Assembly: GCF_014490485.1 (NCBI RefSeq)
Contig: NZ_JACTVA010000054.1
Location: 1-34,910 of the forward strand
Source of the DNA: Teichococcus aerophilus
GTDB lineage: Bacteria; Pseudomonadota; Alphaproteobacteria; Acetobacterales; Acetobacteraceae
DNA: 34,910 nt
Reading direction: 5' to 3'
Positions 32,257 through 34,910 of the stretch are shown in pieces (position 1 is the stretch's first letter; the number at the start of each line of letters is the position of its first letter). The position numbers and the translations under genes are program-made. The notes beneath the pieces are model-generated. The model made no database searches, was not told the origin of the DNA, and saw only the letters and a list, made by a program, of their open reading frames with translations.

Positions 32257-34764
32257 TTGCATTCCGTCGCGACCACCACCGGCCAGGGCGACGCCCAGGA
32301 TGACCAGATGTACCGCCTGCTGGTGCAGGGCGTGACCGACTACGCGATCTATATGCTCGACCCCGTCGGGCGCGTCCGTAGCTGGAATTCGGGGGCCCGT
32401 CTGGCCAAAGGCTACGAGGCGGCGGAGATCGTCGGCCAGAACTTCGCGCGCTTCTACACGGCGAAGGACCGTGCCGCCGGCCTGCCACAGCGCGCGCTGG
32501 CGACGGCGGCCACCCAAGGACGGTTCGAGGGCGAAGGCTGGCGGCAGCGCCGCGATGGCACCCGCTTCTGGGCGCATGTGGTGATCGACCCGATTCGCGA
32601 CGATGCGGGCGGCCTCATCGGCTTCGCCAAGATCACCCGCGACATGACGGAGCAGCGGGAGAGCGAGCGCCGAGCCAGCGAACAGCAGCGGATCTTCCGC
32701 CTGTTGGTACAGGGCGTGACTGACTACGCCATCTACATGCTCGACCCGCAGGGTATCGTCAGCAACTGGAATGCGGGGGCCGAGCGGGCGAAGGGATACC
32801 GCGCGGCGGAGATCGTCGGCCGCAGCTTCGCCTGCTTCTATGCCGAGGAAGACCAGCGCCGGGGCCTGCCGCAACGGGCGCTGGCGACCGCGCGCGCCAG
32901 TGGCAAGTTCGAGGGCGAGGGCTGGCGGCAGCGGCGGGACGGCTCCCGCTTCTGGGCGCATGTGACGATCCACCCGATCCATGACGATGACGGCACCTTC
33001 ATCGGCTTCGCCAAGATCACGCGCGACCTGACCGAGCAAAAGCGGCAGGCGGACCGCATGAAGGTGGTGGCCGATAACCTGGACCTGGCGCTGACCCACA
33101 TGTCCCAGGGCCTGTGCCTGTTCGACGCACAGGAACGGCTGGTGCTGAGCAACCGCCGGCTGCATGAGCTGCTGCGGCTGGACGCCGACGCCATCCCGGT
33201 AGGATCGACGCTGACGGACCTGCTGTGTCACCTGCATGCGCAGCCGCATTTGCCCCATGGCACTTCGGCCGAGCATGTCCGGCTGATGCGGACGCGGCAC
33301 CTGGGGCGCATCGCCACCTCCACCGGCGTTGTGCTGGAGGAGATTGCGCGCGCTGGCCGCAGCATTGCCGTCAGCCACCGCGCCTTGCCTGGCGGCGGCT
33401 GGGTCTCGACACTGGATGACGTGACGGAGCGGCGGCAGATCGAGGACCGCATCCTGCATCTGGCGCATCACGACACGCTGACCGCGCTGCCCAACCGCAC
33501 GACCTTCCGCGAACGGCTGCAGCAGGTGCTGGAGCGGCCGGAGAATGCCTGTGCGCTGCTGTTCCTGGACCTGGACCGCTTCAAGCCGGTCAATGACATG
33601 CTGGGCCACCCGGTCGGCGACGTGGTGCTGCAGGCCACGGCCAGCCGCATCAAGGCCCAGCTCCGCAAGAGCGACTTCGTCGCCCGGCTGGGTGGCGACG
33701 AGTTCGCCGTATTGCTGGAGCGGACAGACGGCCCAGGCGATGCGGAGGCGCTGTGCGACCGGCTGATCCATGAGATCAGCCAGCCGCTGCTGGTCAATGG
33801 CCAGCAGATCGGCATCGGTGCCAGCGTCGGCATCGCCTTCGGCCCGTATCATGGCAGCGACCCCGATACGTTGCTGCGCAATGCCGACCTGGCCCTGTAC
33901 CGCGCCAAGCAGACCGGCCGCGGCTGCCACCGCATCTTCGAGGCGGAGATGGAGCAGGTGTTCCAGATGCGCCGGCTGCTGGAGCAGGATCTCCGCAAGG
34001 CGCTGATCGCCGACGAATTTCTGGTGCACTACCAGCCGGTGATGGATATCGCCCACGGCCGCATCACCGGTGTCGAGGCGCTGCTGCGGTGGGAGAGCCC
34101 GAGCCGCGGCCGCGTCTCACCGGCCGACTTCATTCCCTTCGCCGAGGAGGTCGGGCTGATGGCCGAGATTGGCGACTGGGTGTTGCGCACCGCCTGCCGG
34201 GATGCGCTGGCCTGGCCGGAGGACATGACCATCTCGGTCAACCTCTCGCCCACGCAGTTCCGGCGCGGCGAGCTGGCCGAGCGCGTGGCGATGGCGCTGG
34301 CACACAGCGGCCTGCCGGCGACGCGGCTGGAACTGGAAGTGACCGAGACGGCGATGATCGATGACATCGATCATGCCACCAGCATCCTGAACGAGCTGCG
34401 CGCGTTGGGCGTGCGCGTCGCGCTGGACGATTTCGGAACGGGCTATTCCTCGCTGAGCTTCCTGCGCAACCTGCCGTTCAACCGCATCAAGATCGACCGC
34501 AGCTTCGTGCAGGACCTCGGCGTGAAGCCGGAGGCCACGGCGATCGTCCGTGCCGTCACCGCCATGTGCCACAGCCTGAATGTCGCGGTGACAGCGGAAG
34601 GGGTGGAAACGAAGCACCAGATCAGGCTGCTGGAGGAGCAGGGTTGCCCGGAGGTCCAGGGCTTCCTGATCAGCCGCCCATGCCCGGCTTCCGAAGTGCT
34701 GGCATGGCTGGGGAAGTCGGCGGAACGTCTGGAAGGGTGCGGCCTGACGCGTTTTAGCGCCTGA
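32257..34764 (+). CDS. PAS-PAS-PAS-GGDEF-EAL cyclic-di-GMP enzyme
   Basis: 835 aa signalling protein that may make and degrade c-di-GMP. No transmembrane segment, so cytoplasmic sensor. PAS1 (about 18-130) and PAS2 (about 147-259) are near copies; a third, different PAS follows (about 270-390, ALTHMSQGLCLFDAQERLVL). GGDEF (about 400-560) has intact RLGGDEF and an inhibitory site RKSD five residues before it. EAL (about 575-825) keeps EALLRW, NLSPTQF, ELEVTE, DDFGTGYSS, KIDRSF and AEGVET. Both halves look active. The TTG start at 32257 follows AGGAGAGG at good distance; an upstream ATG at 32176 would add an Arg-rich stretch that looks non-coding. Monocistronic. Confidence 0.93.
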   Translation: MHSVATTTGQGDAQDDQMYRLLVQGVTDYAIYMLDPVGRVRSWNSGARLAKGYEAAEIVGQNFARFYTAKDRAAGLPQRALATAATQGRFEGEGWRQRRDGTRFWAHVVIDPIRDDAGGLIGFAKITRDMTEQRESERRASEQQRIFRLLVQGVTDYAIYMLDPQGIVSNWNAGAERAKGYRAAEIVGRSFACFYAEEDQRRGLPQRALATARASGKFEGEGWRQRRDGSRFWAHVTIHPIHDDDGTFIGFAKITRDLTEQKRQADRMKVVADNLDLALTHMSQGLCLFDAQERLVLSNRRLHELLRLDADAIPVGSTLTDLLCHLHAQPHLPHGTSAEHVRLMRTRHLGRIATSTGVVLEEIARAGRSIAVSHRALPGGGWVSTLDDVTERRQIEDRILHLAHHDTLTALPNRTTFRERLQQVLERPENACALLFLDLDRFKPVNDMLGHPVGDVVLQATASRIKAQLRKSDFVARLGGDEFAVLLERTDGPGDAEALCDRLIHEISQPLLVNGQQIGIGASVGIAFGPYHGSDPDTLLRNADLALYRAKQTGRGCHRIFEAEMEQVFQMRRLLEQDLRKALIADEFLVHYQPVMDIAHGRITGVEALLRWESPSRGRVSPADFIPFAEEVGLMAEIGDWVLRTACRDALAWPEDMTISVNLSPTQFRRGELAERVAMALAHSGLPATRLELEVTETAMIDDIDHATSILNELRALGVRVALDDFGTGYSSLSFLRNLPFNRIKIDRSFVQDLGVKPEATAIVRAVTAMCHSLNVAVTAEGVETKHQIRLLEEQGCPEVQGFLISRPCPASEVLAWLGKSAERLEGCGLTRFSA
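32314..33050 (+). repeat. Intragenic PAS duplication, 384-bp period
   Basis: Unit 1 begins at RLLVQGVTDYAIYMLDP (32314) and unit 2 at the same words (32698). Stretches such as GYxAAEIVG, GLPQRALATA, FEGEGWRQRRDG, RFWAHV and IGFAKITRD are shared. Similarity extends through most of both PAS domains, so the duplication is fairly recent. Confidence 0.88.
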
Positions 34765-34771
34765 GGGCGCT
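34756..34771 (+). terminator. Hairpin overlapping the stop of the GGDEF-EAL gene
   Basis: AGCGCC-TGAG-GGCGCT; the loop contains the stop codon. A second small palindrome CTCGGAC-T-GTCCGAG is at 34779-34793. Weak terminator evidence because there is no U-run. Confidence 0.4.
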
Positions 34772-34810
34772 TCGCTGTCTCGGACTGTCCGAGTTGGCGG
34801 CCTGACACAT

Positions 34811-34880
34811 CCGCCTCAAGTCACGATGGAGGCGGCCGTTAGAAACGCGAAATCCGCCTGCGGAGGTGTTTCCGAGGCGG
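34811..34880 (+). other. Paired hairpins with exchangeable arms near the window end
   Basis: CCGCCTC / GAGGCGG (34811-34835) and CCGCCT..CGGA / TCCG..AGGCGG (34854-34880) use almost the same arm sequence. Arm 2 can therefore pair with arm 3 instead, the geometry of an attenuator or a tandem terminator. What follows lies outside the window. Confidence 0.35.
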
Positions 34881-34910
34881 TTGTGGTGGTGGTTGTGGTG
34901 ATGGGATGCG

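Overview
The window is very GC-rich DNA with tightly packed genes and strong G/C bias at third codon positions. Gene content and order point to an alphaproteobacterium, most likely an Acetobacteraceae (Roseomonas-like) chromosome. The supporting genes are a recF-gyrB pair near dnaN, a UdgX-type uracil-DNA glycosylase, a PQQ-type sorbosone dehydrogenase lipoprotein, accD-folC, DUF1289 and DUF6481. This assignment is inference from protein resemblance; no rRNA or tRNA was seen. I recognise 28 protein genes, one cut by the left edge.

Layout. (1) 1-3.7 kb is a ureide/purine-catabolism patch: the end of a peptide-type ABC ATPase overlaps uraD (+), convergent with an hpxZ-amidase operon (-). (2) 4.2-6.3 kb holds small genes (DUF3606-like, DUF6481, a secreted protein) and a 680-bp gap. 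In that gap a Fur-box-like palindrome and promoter-like sequence precede three stem-loops ending in a strong terminator hairpin, making a candidate iron-responsive small RNA. (3) 6.5-16.4 kb is replication and repair: gyrB, recF and dnaN (all -) and udgX (divergent from dnaN). Three unrelated genes (DUF2235 hydrolase, PQQ-type lipoprotein, a secreted protein) sit between recF and dnaN. (4) 16.5-18.3 kb is a divergent TSUP exporter / ArsR-type regulator pair with a perfect inverted repeat just upstream of the exporter. (5) 18.7-22 kb carries accD, folC and marC. (6) 22.5-27 kb is envelope: a lytic transglycosylase lipoprotein with four internal repeats and a SPOR domain, a glycine-zipper lipoprotein, and a Wzm/Wzt-like polysaccharide exporter pair. 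(7) 27.2-31 kb is an operon of copper amine oxidase, amidase and DUF1289 protein, the first two joined by an ATGA overlap. (8) 31.5-34.8 kb has a gamma-carbonic anhydrase and a PAS-PAS-PAS-GGDEF-EAL protein whose first two PAS domains are a recent duplication.

The most unusual structure is not in the genes. At least thirteen copies of one hairpin family (core GGGGAAGGAATTCCCC, then CCCC[AT]TCTTTT) and five copies of a second, twin-hairpin family lie between genes. Most sit where a terminator is expected, often as two copies facing each other across a convergent gap. Some copies have no upstream gene on their strand, and two gaps share a further middle hairpin, so these look like mobile or amplified composite elements that double as terminators. 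No CRISPR array, insertion sequence, prophage or tRNA was found.
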